Notes under the pieces: model-generated
The model's input: the letters and a program-made list of their open reading frames with translations, nothing else
Told to the model about the DNA's origin: nothing
The model's database searches: none
Made by a program: the position numbers and the translations under genes
Shown here: positions 7,870 through 16,585 of the stretch, piece by piece
Layout: each line of letters begins with the position of its first letter
How positions within the stretch are numbered: the first letter of the stretch is position 1
Source: Microvirga sp. 17 mud 1-3
Lineage (GTDB): Bacteria > Pseudomonadota > Alphaproteobacteria > Rhizobiales > Beijerinckiaceae
Reading direction: 5' to 3'
NCBI RefSeq assembly: GCF_003151255.1
Contig: NZ_CP029481.1
Location: forward strand, 3,907,001 to 3,971,000
Length of the DNA: 64,000 nt

Positions 7870-9653
7870 CAGTTGGATCGAATGAACCAAACGATCTCCA
7901 TGACCGCATCCTGCGAGATCGAGCTGTCGCGGCTGCACGAGGCGATCTTCCGTTTGACCTGCTGATTCATGGCGGCACTCTCGTCGATATGGTCACCGGC
8001 GAGCACCGCCGGACTGACGTCGGCATCGTTGGACCGCTGATCGCGAGCGTGCACGAACCCGATACATTGTCGGAGGCTGTCGAGAGGATCGATGCGACGG
8101 GCACCTTCATCGTGCCAGGTCTCATCGACACTCATATGCACATTGAAAGCTCGATGGTCACCCCGAGCGCCTATGCTCGGACGGTCCTTCCCAGGGGCGT
8201 CACGACCATCGTCTGGGACCCGCACGAATTCGGGAATGTGAGTGGGCTCGATGGGGTGCGCTGGGCTATCGAAGCGTCTCAAGGCTTGCCACTGCGTGTG
8301 ATTCCCCTAGCACCATCCTGCGTTCCGTCGGCTCCCGGATTGGAACTTGCCGGTGCCGACTTTGGACCGCGTGAACTGGAGGAAATGCTCGCCTGGCCCG
8401 AGATTGGCGGCGTTGCTGAAGTTATGAATATGCGCGGTGTCATCGACCGCGACCCTCGCATGACTGGCATCGTTCAGGCAGGTCTCAACTCAGGAAAGCT
8501 CATCTGTGGCCATGCCCGTGGGCTTGCGGGGACAGATCTGAATGCTTTTCAGGCTGCAGGCATCATTTCCGACCATGAGCTGATATCTGCAGAGGATCTG
8601 ATGGCGAAGATCCGGGCTGGACTCACGATTGAGCTCCGCGGGTCACATGACCATCTGCTTCCGGAATTCGTCGCGGCTCTCAATAAGCTCGGGCACCTTC
8701 CCCAAACCGTGACGCTGTGCACGGACGATGTCTTCCCGGATGACCTGCACGAGAACGGCGGCCTCGACGATGTTGTCCGCCGGCTCGTCGCTTATGGCCT
8801 ACAGCCCGAATGGGCCCTCCGGGCTGCAACTTTAAACGCTGCCCAGCATCTCGGGCGGAGGGACCTAGGTCTTGTCGCTGCAGGACGCCGGGCCGATCTG
8901 GTTCTTTTTGAGGACCTGAACGGTTTCAAGGCACGCCACGTTCTGACAAATGGACGTCACGTCGCATCCAAGGGCGTGATGAAGGTGGAGGTTCCGGCAT
9001 ATCCTGCGAAAAGCCTTCACGGGACGGTGAAGCTACAGCCGCTGACGGAACGGGACTTCAGAATTCCGGCTCAAGGCCATAAAGCCCGTGTTGCAACCAT
9101 CGACCGCCCACGCTTTACGCGCTGGGGCGAGATCGTCGCTGAGATCCAGGATGGATTCGTTAGTCCGCCTGAAGGTACGGCTTATATCGCCGTGGCTCAC
9201 CGCCACGGGCGCAAGCCTGGTCTGCCGCGCGTGGGTCTCCTCACAGGTTGGGGGAAATGGACCGGTGCATTCTGCACGACCGTATCCCACGACAGCCACA
9301 ACCTGACCGTCTTCGGAGGAAATCCACGGGACATGAGCATTGCGGCCAACGCGGTGATTGCGGCAGGCGGCGGGATGGCTGTCGCATCCGAGGGCAAGCT
9401 TGATGCGCTCCTTCCGCTACCTCTCGCAGGCTTGGTCTCGGACGCCGAAATGGCCCACGTCGCAGAAAGCTTCAAGGACATCCGCTCGGCAGTTGGGCGC
9501 ATCGCGACCTGGCAGCCGCCCTACTTGGTCTTTAAGGCCTGTTTCGGCGCTACGCTGGCATGCAATGCAGGCCCCCACCAGACCGATTGTGGCATCGCGG
9601 ATGTGCTGGAGGGCGGAGTTCGCGAAACGCCGATCCTGGAGATTCTCGCCTGA
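7866..9653 (+). CDS. ade: Adenine deaminase
   Basis: This 595-residue metalloenzyme of the amidohydrolase superfamily is predicted to convert adenine to hypoxanthine and ammonia. The metal-binding motif DTHMHIESSM lies near residues 88-97. Further family motifs include the segment around GHARGL and the C-terminal half beginning near DRPRFTRWGE that is characteristic of Ade rather than adenosine deaminase. Length matches bacterial Ade (about 570-600). It overlaps the nucleoside hydrolase gene by four bases and ends the plus-strand operon, leaving only three bases before the convergent M20 gene. It would process adenine released by the hydrolase. Confidence 0.92.
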   Translation: MTVGSNEPNDLHDRILRDRAVAAARGDLPFDLLIHGGTLVDMVTGEHRRTDVGIVGPLIASVHEPDTLSEAVERIDATGTFIVPGLIDTHMHIESSMVTPSAYARTVLPRGVTTIVWDPHEFGNVSGLDGVRWAIEASQGLPLRVIPLAPSCVPSAPGLELAGADFGPRELEEMLAWPEIGGVAEVMNMRGVIDRDPRMTGIVQAGLNSGKLICGHARGLAGTDLNAFQAAGIISDHELISAEDLMAKIRAGLTIELRGSHDHLLPEFVAALNKLGHLPQTVTLCTDDVFPDDLHENGGLDDVVRRLVAYGLQPEWALRAATLNAAQHLGRRDLGLVAAGRRADLVLFEDLNGFKARHVLTNGRHVASKGVMKVEVPAYPAKSLHGTVKLQPLTERDFRIPAQGHKARVATIDRPRFTRWGEIVAEIQDGFVSPPEGTAYIAVAHRHGRKPGLPRVGLLTGWGKWTGAFCTTVSHDSHNLTVFGGNPRDMSIAANAVIAAGGGMAVASEGKLDALLPLPLAGLVSDAEMAHVAESFKDIRSAVGRIATWQPPYLVFKACFGATLACNAGPHQTDCGIADVLEGGVRETPILEILA

Positions 9654-9656
9654 GCC

Positions 9657-10832
9657 TCAATCGGCTAGTTCCTGTTCGACGAGGGTGATCCAAAAGGCCA
9701 CTCCGGTGGGAATGGCTTCGTCGTTGAAGTCATAGGCTGTGTTGTGATGGAGCGCCCCATCAATGGCCGGGCCGTTACCAAGCCACACATAGGCACCTGG
9801 AACGGAGCCAGCGAAAAAGGCAAAGTCGTCACCCGCGGTCGATGGCGGAAAGCTTGTCACGACCTTCTCGCCGCAGACGGCTCGCGCTGCGCGGAGCGCT
9901 CTTGCCGCGGCATCCGCATCATTCACGACGGGCGGAATGCGGCGACGAAACTCATAAGAGGCCGAAATGTCGAACATCGCCGCGACACCATGCGCCAGAC
10001 GCTCGATCTCCTTTTCGAGCTGGGTGCGAACCTCAGCCGAATAGGCCCTTGCCGTCCCACCGATTTCAACCAGATCCGGAATGACATTGAGCGCTTGAGG
10101 ATCGCCAGCGCGTATTGAACAGGCACTGACGACGGCAGGCTGCAGAGGATCGACCACGCGGCCGACGATCGTCTGCAGGGAAGCGATAAAGTAGCCGCCC
10201 GCGGTGATCGGGTCCTTTCCCAGATGAGGCTTTGCTCCGTGCGTGCCTACGCCTTTAAAAGTCACGAGCCAGCTGTCCGAGGAGGCAAGTTGTGGCCCGG
10301 CAACGACGGCCATTTCGTCCGTCGAAAGACCAGGCATGTTGTGAAGCCCGTAGACGGCATCGCAAGGGAAAAGATCGAAGAAACCGTCCCCGATCATCTT
10401 CCGGGCACCTCCCCTACCCTCCTCCGCAGGCTGAAAGATGAAGTGAACGGTCCCTGAGAAACGGCGGGTTCGGGCGAGATAACGTGCGGCACCGAGCAGC
10501 AGCGTCGTATGGCCGTCGTGTCCACAGGCATGCATCTTCCCCGGATGCCTGGACTTGTAGGGACGGTCGGCGGTTTCAGGCATCGCGAGCGCATCCATGT
10601 CCGCACGCAGGCCGATCGTCCGTGAACCATTGCCGACGCGAAGGGTCCCCACGACTCCGGTTCCACCTAGGCCCCTGTGAACCTCCACTCCCGCCTCAGA
10701 AAGGATCGACGCCACGATCTCGCTCGTGCGAACTTCTTCGAAGCCTAGTTCCGGATAAGCATGCAGATCACGGCGCAGCTCGCGCAGAAACGCCACGTCG
10801 TCGAGAAAAGCGTCTTCCAGCACCATTACCAT
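9657..10832 (-). CDS. M20-family amidohydrolase (hippurate hydrolase-like)
   Basis: This 391-residue cytoplasmic metallohydrolase belongs to the M20D group, which cleaves N-acyl amino acids and related amides. Metal-binding motifs include HACGHD (101-106), the catalytic glutamates in FQPAEEG (about 134-140) and YGLHNMPG. The start carries two close Met codons, so the true start may be ATG 10832 or the Met two codons later. It is convergent with adenine deaminase and divergent from the phosphoribosyltransferase gene across 131 bases. Its link to nucleoside metabolism is unclear. An N-acyl or carbamoyl substrate from purine ring breakdown is one possibility but is only inference. Confidence 0.85.
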   Translation of the reverse strand: MVMVLEDAFLDDVAFLRELRRDLHAYPELGFEEVRTSEIVASILSEAGVEVHRGLGGTGVVGTLRVGNGSRTIGLRADMDALAMPETADRPYKSRHPGKMHACGHDGHTTLLLGAARYLARTRRFSGTVHFIFQPAEEGRGGARKMIGDGFFDLFPCDAVYGLHNMPGLSTDEMAVVAGPQLASSDSWLVTFKGVGTHGAKPHLGKDPITAGGYFIASLQTIVGRVVDPLQPAVVSACSIRAGDPQALNVIPDLVEIGGTARAYSAEVRTQLEKEIERLAHGVAAMFDISASYEFRRRIPPVVNDADAAARALRAARAVCGEKVVTSFPPSTAGDDFAFFAGSVPGAYVWLGNGPAIDGALHHNTAYDFNDEAIPTGVAFWITLVEQELAD

Positions 10833-10963
10833 ATCACCTCTTGGAACCGGTTATTTAGGCGATCCCAAAGCCAAGCCGCAAGCATAAGCAGCCTCGCCCT
10901 GTCGGAGGCAAACAATTCTGGCGAAAGTCCTGCAGGTTCGCTATAGGCGCTCGGAAGATAGCA

Positions 10964-11698
10964 ATGCTTGTAGAGATAAGGCTGATGCGTCCTCACGAAT
11001 TCTGGCAGGAAATTCATCCTCCGGCGACCTTCCAGAAGCATCCCGCAGAAGGTCATCGAGAATTCTTCCCTGCAGAATTTGAAGATGGAAGACAGCTGCG
11101 CCTGCCGATCCGAGAGCTCTCCGATGGGAGGCACGCTCTTGCATCACTAATCATCAATCAGGCGAGCTTTGATGTCGAGGATACGCTTTCCGCGGCCCTC
11201 GCGCTGAGAACCCAGCCTTTTGAGCCTGAAATAGTCGTCGGGCTGCCTACACTCGGCCTCACAGTCGCGCGGGGCGTCGCCCGACATCTGGGCCATTCCC
11301 GGTACGTGCCGCTCGGAACATCTCGAAAATTCTGGTATCGGGACGACCTTTCCGTACCGCTAAGTTCGATTACCAGCCCCAGCCAGAGCAAAAGCCTTTA
11401 TCTTGATCCGCGAATGATGCCGCTCATCGAGAACAAGCGCGTTCTCCTTGTGGATGACGTGATCAGCAGTGGCACTTCGATCTCCGCAGCGCTCCACCTT
11501 CTATCGAACTGCGGCGTTGCACCCGTCGTCATAGGAGCCGCCATGCTGCAGACAGATCGCTGGCAGGCGAAACTGGCAGAGCTCGATCCAAGCTGGCCCG
11601 AGCGGGTTGTTGGGGTCCTGAAAACTCCTCTACTTCAACGGATGCCCGGCAATGGCTGGTTGGAGGCAACACCGGAAAGAGAAGCCAGGGAAAGCTGA
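10964..11698 (+). CDS. Phosphoribosyltransferase (type I PRTase)
   Basis: This 244-residue protein carries the PRPP-binding signature VLLVDDVISSGTS, with two acidic residues followed by the phosphate loop, and a PRTase core preceded by about 60 unusual N-terminal residues. It resembles adenine phosphoribosyltransferase-like proteins found beside nucleobase genes. It probably converts a free base plus PRPP to a nucleotide, or acts as a sensor. The ATG at 10964 is chosen because GGAAG lies six bases upstream; an in-frame ATG at 10985 is the alternative. It faces away from the M20 gene and completes the purine-salvage theme of the island. Confidence 0.78.
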   Translation: MLVEIRLMRPHEFWQEIHPPATFQKHPAEGHREFFPAEFEDGRQLRLPIRELSDGRHALASLIINQASFDVEDTLSAALALRTQPFEPEIVVGLPTLGLTVARGVARHLGHSRYVPLGTSRKFWYRDDLSVPLSSITSPSQSKSLYLDPRMMPLIENKRVLLVDDVISSGTSISAALHLLSNCGVAPVVIGAAMLQTDRWQAKLAELDPSWPERVVGVLKTPLLQRMPGNGWLEATPEREARES

Positions 11699-11746
11699 AG
11701 GCTTTAAGTCCACCTTGTTCGAGCACGAAAGCACGGATCGCAACAA

Positions 11747-11771
11747 CAGAACGTCATTCTGATTTTTTTTT
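11747..11771 (+). terminator. Weak Rho-independent terminator candidate
   Basis: A short stem (CAGAA and TTCTG around a five-base loop) is followed by a run of nine T after the phosphoribosyltransferase gene. The stem is only five base pairs, so termination may be partial. Confidence 0.4.
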
Positions 11772-11886
11772 GGCCGTCAAGCTTCGGTAATGGGAACTCG
11801 GGGTGGCCTCTCTGCATATCAAGGGCGGCATTAAAGCTGCGGGGATGGGGTTGGAGGACTCTGTTCGCGCATATCGGAGACGAGCG

Positions 11887-12492
11887 ATGATGAAGTCGGC
11901 TCTCCTTGTCGGTTCCGCCTGCCTCGCGGTCACCCTCAGTGTTGCTCAGGAAGCCCAGGCCCAACCTCGCTTCCACGGTGGATATCACCCTGGCGGCTTC
12001 GCCCGCGGAGGCTGGGGTGGCTGGAGAGGTGGATACTATCGTGGATATGGCTATCGCTATGGTGGCTGGGGCGGCGGTGGCGCTCTGGCCGCTGGCCTGA
12101 TCGGCGGCGCCATTTTAGGAAGCATAGCCTCTGCGGCGGCCGCCCCGGCCTACTACAATTACCCATATACTTACGGCGGCTACCCGTATGGCAATACCTA
12201 CTACGGCGTCGGTTATTCCTATCCGGCCTACGGTTATGGTTACGCACCTTATGCGTATAGCTATCCAGCCTATGCCTATCCGGGTTATTCGTACCGCTAC
12301 GCTTATCCGGTAGCACGTTATTACGGCCGTCCTTATTATCGGACCTATCCCGCTTACCGAGTTCGAACAGTTTATCGGGCGCGCCCAGTCTACCGGGTTG
12401 CTCGGCCGCTTCCGGTCGTTCGGACAGTCGGCTCAGTCCGTGTAGCGCACCCAGTCGCCGTGCGGCATTCCGTTCGGGTTCGTGCCCGATAG
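11887..12492 (+). CDS. Secreted Tyr/Gly-rich protein
   Basis: This 201-residue protein begins with a signal peptide (MMKSALLVGS, hydrophobic core, AQA-type cleavage near residue 23). A Gly/Arg/Tyr-rich segment follows, then a hydrophobic Ala/Gly-rich stretch at about 60-80. The rest repeats Tyr every two or three residues in units such as GYSYPAYGYGY and AYAYPGYSY, and ends in a basic Arg/Val-rich tail. The start at 11887 is supported by GGAGA six bases upstream; a second Met follows at once. No catalytic domain is visible. Similar low-complexity secreted proteins occur widely in Hyphomicrobiales without known function. It appears monocistronic. Confidence 0.75.
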   Translation: MMKSALLVGSACLAVTLSVAQEAQAQPRFHGGYHPGGFARGGWGGWRGGYYRGYGYRYGGWGGGGALAAGLIGGAILGSIASAAAAPAYYNYPYTYGGYPYGNTYYGVGYSYPAYGYGYAPYAYSYPAYAYPGYSYRYAYPVARYYGRPYYRTYPAYRVRTVYRARPVYRVARPLPVVRTVGSVRVAHPVAVRHSVRVRAR

Positions 12493-12528
12493 AATTGCCA
12501 TCGGTGGCCCTCAGAGCTTGCCCTTGCC

Positions 12529-12563
12529 CGAGAGCGCACTTCTAATGCGGAAGAGCGCTCTCG
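12529..12563. repeat. Hairpin across the amidase stop codon
   Basis: Two 14-base arms (12529-12542 and 12550-12563) pair with one mismatch around a seven-base loop. The amidase stop codon starts at the edge of the loop. No T run follows on either strand, so it may act as a transcript end between two convergent genes or only as an mRNA-stabilising structure. Confidence 0.45.
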
Positions 12564-13834
12564 ACGCTTAAGGCGATTTCGAAAAGCCGCCTGTCCTGGT
12601 CATGGCGTGCAACGAGCATCAGACCGACAGGAAGCGGCACATCAGGAATTGGAAGGGAGATTGCTGTCAGGTCGAACTGATTGATGGGCGTCGTATTCCG
12701 CAGGACAAGCGTATCTGTCTTATTGTAGAGCTTCTCGTCGGCGATAAGCGGAGCCATAAGTGGGGCCACAATAGGAATTGTCGGCAAGGCCACTACGTCG
12801 AACGGCGCCAACCTTCGGTCCATGGCTCTCGTGAGCTCATCGCGCTTGCGCATCATGCGAATGTAATCTGCAGCCGTCGTAGCGAGCCTCAGAGCGATCC
12901 ACTTCTGCACACGTGGATCGATTTCAGCGGCTCGCGTTTCGATCCAGTCTGAATGAATAGCTGCCGCCTCTACCGAGGCAATGGATGCGCGCGACGTCGC
13001 CTCTCGCATCTGCTCCAGGAGATCCTCTAAGTCACAATCACTGACCCGAGCCCCTAAGGCTGACAACCGCCGCAGACTCGCCTCGAAGGCGTCAGCAACC
13101 AGTGCCTCTGTCTGAGAGAAAAGGCGCCCCCGCGGTACACCAACACGGAGTCCCGAAAGAGGATAAGGGGTCGACACCAGCGCCCCATATCCTGCCATGA
13201 CGGCGTCCGCAGCGATGCAATCGGCGACGCTCCGCCCCAAGGGCCCGAGGGAATCGAGACTGTATGAAAGCGGAAAGGCCCCTTTCAGCGAAATTCTGTG
13301 CGCTGTCGGCTTGAACCCAACGACGCCATTGAAAGCTGCGGGAATCCGGACGGAGCCGCCCGTGTCGCTGCCGATGGAGATGTCGCTTGTCCCCTCCGCA
13401 ACCGCAACGCCGGCTCCCGATGACGAACCGCCCGGAATACGCTTCGGATCGATCGCATTGCCGGGGGTCCCGAAATGCGGATTAAGCCCGATGCCCGAGA
13501 ACGCGAATTCGACCATGTTGGTCTTGCCGATGATGACGGCACCAGCTTGACGCAGGCGCCGCACGACGTCGGCATCCTCTCCAGCGGGAACGCGATCCCG
13601 AAAAATCCGGGACCCTGCCAGGGTCGGTTCACCTTTGACGTCGAGCAGGTCCTTAACCGAAACCAGAGCACCATCCAGGGGCCCCAATGTTACGCCTGCA
13701 CGCCTTCGCTCATCGGCCGCATCGGCGGCCGCACGGGCGGCCGCCCAATAGACTTTCGGATAGACACGCTCATCGGAGGCGCGCTTTTCCAGCCGCTCGA
13801 ATACCTCTTCAAGCCGATCACGCACGCTCATCAT
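12542..13834 (-). CDS. Amidase (amidase signature family)
   Basis: This hydrolase, 430 residues from the chosen ATG, belongs to the amidase signature family, which cleaves amide bonds with a Ser-cisSer-Lys triad. The triad can be placed at Lys61 (VSVKDL), the serine in GGSSSGAG (about 137) and Ser161 in SDTGGSVR. Length is somewhat short of the usual 450-500. An upstream in-frame TTG at 13843 would add three residues. It lies 139 bases downstream of the SelA-like gene on the same strand. A TATTCCACT box in that gap also occurs in front of the SelA-like/IclR pair, so it probably belongs to the same regulon. The substrate is unknown. Confidence 0.85.
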   Translation of the reverse strand: MMSVRDRLEEVFERLEKRASDERVYPKVYWAAARAAADAADERRRAGVTLGPLDGALVSVKDLLDVKGEPTLAGSRIFRDRVPAGEDADVVRRLRQAGAVIIGKTNMVEFAFSGIGLNPHFGTPGNAIDPKRIPGGSSSGAGVAVAEGTSDISIGSDTGGSVRIPAAFNGVVGFKPTAHRISLKGAFPLSYSLDSLGPLGRSVADCIAADAVMAGYGALVSTPYPLSGLRVGVPRGRLFSQTEALVADAFEASLRRLSALGARVSDCDLEDLLEQMREATSRASIASVEAAAIHSDWIETRAAEIDPRVQKWIALRLATTAADYIRMMRKRDELTRAMDRRLAPFDVVALPTIPIVAPLMAPLIADEKLYNKTDTLVLRNTTPINQFDLTAISLPIPDVPLPVGLMLVARHDQDRRLFEIALSVESALPH

Positions 13835-13911
13835 GACAATCAACCGATCCTGGGCACGGGCTTTTCCTTCGTCGGAGAAAGCGCTCGTTCATTCAAGCCC
13901 TGGGCTTTGCT

Positions 13912-13920
13912 TATTCCACT
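13912..13920. promoter_or_regulatory. TATTCCACT box, possible IclR half-site
   Basis: This nine-base element upstream of the amidase gene is identical to one in the SelA-like/IclR intergenic region (15210-15218) and close to one before the dipeptide-type binding-protein gene (23212-23220). Sharing between three promoter regions of one island suggests a binding site for the local IclR regulator. Confidence 0.35.
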
Positions 13921-13973
13921 GATTTTGGCCCTTCCCTTCTCTCGCGTTGCCCTGGGCACCTAACTGCTTGGTC

Positions 13974-15173
13974 TCAACCCGGCCAGCGCATTAGCGCTTC
14001 AGTGCGGCGGTTGCGCCTCCGCTCTAAGGGTGTCGCAATAATTTCGTTCGACTGACGCGCTCTCTCCAACTCCTCTACGAGCCGGTGCGCAACAATGCTT
14101 TCCTGCCCTGGGTGAAGGTTGCAAGGATCCATGTAAAAGAAACCGTGCTCGATCTCATGGTCGCGGACAATGATTGGTGTTGGGCCCGAGGCCAGGGCAT
14201 CGGCAAGGTCCCACGCCGTGATGTGCGCCTCGTGAGGCTCTACGGAAACCTTGAGACGGTCGAGGGGATTGTGGGTCGGGTCAGGCTCGACCACGGCCTT
14301 CACGCCTGGGCGTCCGTTCAACGCATCCATCCACAATTTCAGATAGCCGCTTTCCCGCTCGCGGATTGCCTGATGATCCCGCGTCTCCCACGCCTCAAGG
14401 GCCGCGATGGTCCCGGCCATACCTTCCTTTCCGATCTTCATGCCGCGGCCGATCCCGTAATTCTGGAGATAAGCCGCACGGACAAGATCAGTCTTGCCGG
14501 CCACAATACCGCCTGTCGGACCGCCCAGGAATTTATGAGACGAGTAGAGCGCAATATCCGCTCCCGTCGCCAGGAATCCCTTGAGATCATATTCGGAAGC
14601 CGCATCGACGATGACCGGAACACCGCGAGCGTGGCATACGGCAACGAACTCATCGAGCGGGATGAGGCCGTACTGCACCGTGTGATGCGACACTACGTAA
14701 ACCGCCGCTGCCGTTCTGTCGGTGATCGCCCCGTCAAGCTGATAGGCCCGAGCGGACGTTGCCTGTCCGACAGGGACCACCTTGGCGCCGGCAAGTCGAA
14801 TGCCTTGCTCCACCGGCGCACCGTAGCTCACCATGTGCCCCGTCTGAATCAGAACCTCGTCCTTGAGCCCTGCCGCGTCCGGGAGCCGTTCGATTGCGGC
14901 AAGGTCCGAGCCCGTCATAGCTCCCGCCACAGCCAGTGTGATTCCGGCCGAACAAGAGGCGGTCACGAAACCGGCTTCGGTACCGCAGAGCCTGGCAATC
15001 ACCTGACTCGCCTTCTTCTGTAGATCGTCGATCTCCACGAATTGCGGGAGAATGGCCGAGATGGCGGCAACCGCTTCGGGAACCACGATGGATGCCCCCA
15101 GGGACGTCATGGTCCCAGAAACGTTGACGATAGGGCGAAGGCCGAGCGCGTGGCGGATATCCTGTCGGTCCAT
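13974..15173 (-). CDS. SelA-like PLP-dependent enzyme (DgaE/EF_0838 type)
   Basis: This 399-residue protein belongs to the fold-type I PLP family related to selenocysteine synthase and D-glucosaminate-6-phosphate ammonia lyase. The PLP lysine is Lys214 in SSHKFLGG, preceded by the cofactor-binding Asp190 in VIVDAASE. No selenocysteine genes are nearby, so a lyase role on an amino acid or amino sugar acid is more likely than tRNA modification. Members of this family often accompany EF_0837-type amidohydrolases, and one is encoded at 18575-19801. The gene is divergent from the IclR regulator across about 90 bases. RidA in the same island would hydrolyse the enamine or imine such a lyase releases. 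Confidence 0.82.
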   Translation of the reverse strand: MDRQDIRHALGLRPIVNVSGTMTSLGASIVVPEAVAAISAILPQFVEIDDLQKKASQVIARLCGTEAGFVTASCSAGITLAVAGAMTGSDLAAIERLPDAAGLKDEVLIQTGHMVSYGAPVEQGIRLAGAKVVPVGQATSARAYQLDGAITDRTAAAVYVVSHHTVQYGLIPLDEFVAVCHARGVPVIVDAASEYDLKGFLATGADIALYSSHKFLGGPTGGIVAGKTDLVRAAYLQNYGIGRGMKIGKEGMAGTIAALEAWETRDHQAIRERESGYLKLWMDALNGRPGVKAVVEPDPTHNPLDRLKVSVEPHEAHITAWDLADALASGPTPIIVRDHEIEHGFFYMDPCNLHPGQESIVAHRLVEELERARQSNEIIATPLERRRNRRTEALMRWPG

Positions 15174-15209
15174 GGTGGTTTCCTTTGTTAAGAAAAACGC
15201 TGACGTGTG

Positions 15210-15227
15210 TATTCCACTATTCGGGAA
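15210..15227. promoter_or_regulatory. Candidate IclR operator between divergent genes
   Basis: A TATTCCACT box opens an inverted repeat TTCC-N8-GGAA (15212-15227) midway between the divergent SelA-like and IclR genes. The spacing of TTCC and GGAA arms is like that of IclR-family operators. The box recurs in two other promoter regions of the island. Confidence 0.45.
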
Positions 15228-15247
15228 GATACTTTATTGTACCGCAA

Positions 15248-15257
15248 TCACATGTGA
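15248..15257. promoter_or_regulatory. Perfect 10-bp palindrome before the IclR gene
   Basis: TCACATGTGA is a perfect palindrome ending six bases before the proposed IclR start. It could be a second regulator site or part of autoregulation. The sequence alone does not say which protein binds. Confidence 0.35.
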
Positions 15258-15263
15258 CGAACG

Positions 15264-16088
15264 ATGCCTGGAGACATGACTTTGGACGCTCAAACACCAG
15301 CTGGCTTGCCCGCCTCGGGCCGTACGAAGCCGGCAAGAGGAGCGCGCGTCAGCGGCATCGACCGGGCGATCCAGATCCTCGACTATCTTCGGCATACCGA
15401 ATGTCCGACCAGTGCCTATGCCATCGCCAAGGCCGTCAAGGCTCCACTCTCGACGGTCTATGCGATCATCGATGATCTCGTCGACAAGCACCTTCTTCAG
15501 CGTAAGGGTGACGGCAGCCTCTGGCTCGGGCCGCGCCTTTACCATTACGGTCTTGCCTATGCGCGATCCCTCGACTTCCTCGACGTCGCGACCCATGAGA
15601 TGCAGGAGCTCTGCCGGGCTGTGGAGGAAACCGTTCAGGTATGCGGCCGCGACGACGACCATATGGTCGTCATGGCCATGGCCGACGGGCCTGGCCATTT
15701 TCGCGTGATCTCCCGCGTCGGGACCCGGGTTCCCTTGAACTGGACGGCCTCGGGCCGTCTGCTTGCAGGGCATTTGTCGGACGATGAACGCCTTGCTCTC
15801 TTCCGGCAGGCAGCCCGCAACTCTCCTACGGGACATGCAGAGACCAACCCTGCGGCGCTGTCCGACGCCTCCGCAGCTGCCTTGAAAGAGCGCCTGTCGA
15901 TCCAGATCAGCGAGTCTGATTTTTCCGTCGCTTGCGTCGCATCGCCGATTTGCGATCCTTCCGGCGCTTGCGTTGCAACCATGTCGATCGTCCTGCCGGA
16001 GCATAAGGTCGTCCAGGCGCGCGCGCGCTACGCAGACGCCGTCCAGGCAGCCGCCGCGCGAGTCGAGACGATCCTGGGTTGGCGCTGA
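15264..16088 (+). CDS. IclR-family transcriptional regulator
   Basis: This 274-residue regulator has an N-terminal winged helix-turn-helix at about residues 30-90 (RAIQILDYLR, SAYAIAKAVKAPLSTVYAII) and a C-terminal GAF-like effector domain with the family segment LNWTASGRLLAGHL. The first 27 residues are low in structure; a second Met at 15276 is an alternative start. Neither start has a strong ribosome binding site. It is divergent from the SelA-like gene and convergent with the RidA gene, with eight bases between stops. It is the only regulator in the island and so the probable controller of the SelA-like, amidase and transporter transcripts. Confidence 0.88.
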   Translation: MPGDMTLDAQTPAGLPASGRTKPARGARVSGIDRAIQILDYLRHTECPTSAYAIAKAVKAPLSTVYAIIDDLVDKHLLQRKGDGSLWLGPRLYHYGLAYARSLDFLDVATHEMQELCRAVEETVQVCGRDDDHMVVMAMADGPGHFRVISRVGTRVPLNWTASGRLLAGHLSDDERLALFRQAARNSPTGHAETNPAALSDASAAALKERLSIQISESDFSVACVASPICDPSGACVATMSIVLPEHKVVQARARYADAVQAAAARVETILGWR

Positions 16089-16096
16089 CATCGGGA

Positions 16097-16585
16097 TCAG
16101 TCTCGAACCGCTATGACGGCCTCGATCTCGACCGTAATGTTATTTGGAAGGGAGCCGAACCCGACTGCCGAGCGGGCATGTCTGCCTCTCTCGCCGAAAA
16201 TCTCCACCATAAGGTCAGAGCAGCCATTGATGACTTTCGGATGCTCGGCGAAATCTGCGGTCGCGTTGACCATACCCAGCAGCTTCACGATCCGCTTGAC
16301 ACGATTCAGGTCGCCCAGGGCCTGCTGCATGACGGCAATCAGGTTAATCCCTGTCAATCGGGCATGCTGGTAAGCGACCTCGACACCCACGTCTGCACCG
16401 ACCTTGCCGCTATGGAGGAAGCCGTCGACTTCCTGGGGGCCCTGCCCCGAGAGAAAGAGCAGGTTTCCCTCTCGAACATGCGTAATGAAATTTGCAATCG
16501 GCGGCGGAGCATCCGGCAGAACGATGCCGAGATGCTTCAGGCGCGCATAGGGAGTGTCGCGGCCGGTTTCCTGAGCGTAGCTCAC
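16097..16585 (-). CDS. RidA-family enamine/imine deaminase
   Basis: This 162-residue protein belongs to the RidA (YjgF/YER057c/UK114) family, which hydrolyses reactive enamines and imines such as 2-aminoacrylate. The active-site Arg is in RHARSAVG and the conserved Glu in TVEIEAV near the C-terminus. It is about 30 residues longer than the E. coli protein because of an N-terminal extension. The start overlaps the end of the upstream ABC ATPase gene by four bases, making it the last gene of the operon. With a PLP lyase in the island, clearing of its enamine product is the simplest role. Confidence 0.87.
   Translation of the reverse strand: MSYAQETGRDTPYARLKHLGIVLPDAPPPIANFITHVREGNLLFLSGQGPQEVDGFLHSGKVGADVGVEVAYQHARLTGINLIAVMQQALGDLNRVKRIVKLLGMVNATADFAEHPKVINGCSDLMVEIFGERGRHARSAVGFGSLPNNITVEIEAVIAVRD

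Noticed and set aside
10847..10854. AACCGGTT palindrome in the M20/PRTase divergent region
   Set aside because: Only eight bases are symmetric, too short to call an operator, and it does not match the LacI palindrome of the same island.
11887..12492. Tyr/Gly repeats as a possible DNA tandem repeat or CRISPR-like array
   Set aside because: The repetition is in amino-acid composition; DNA units are not of constant length or sequence.
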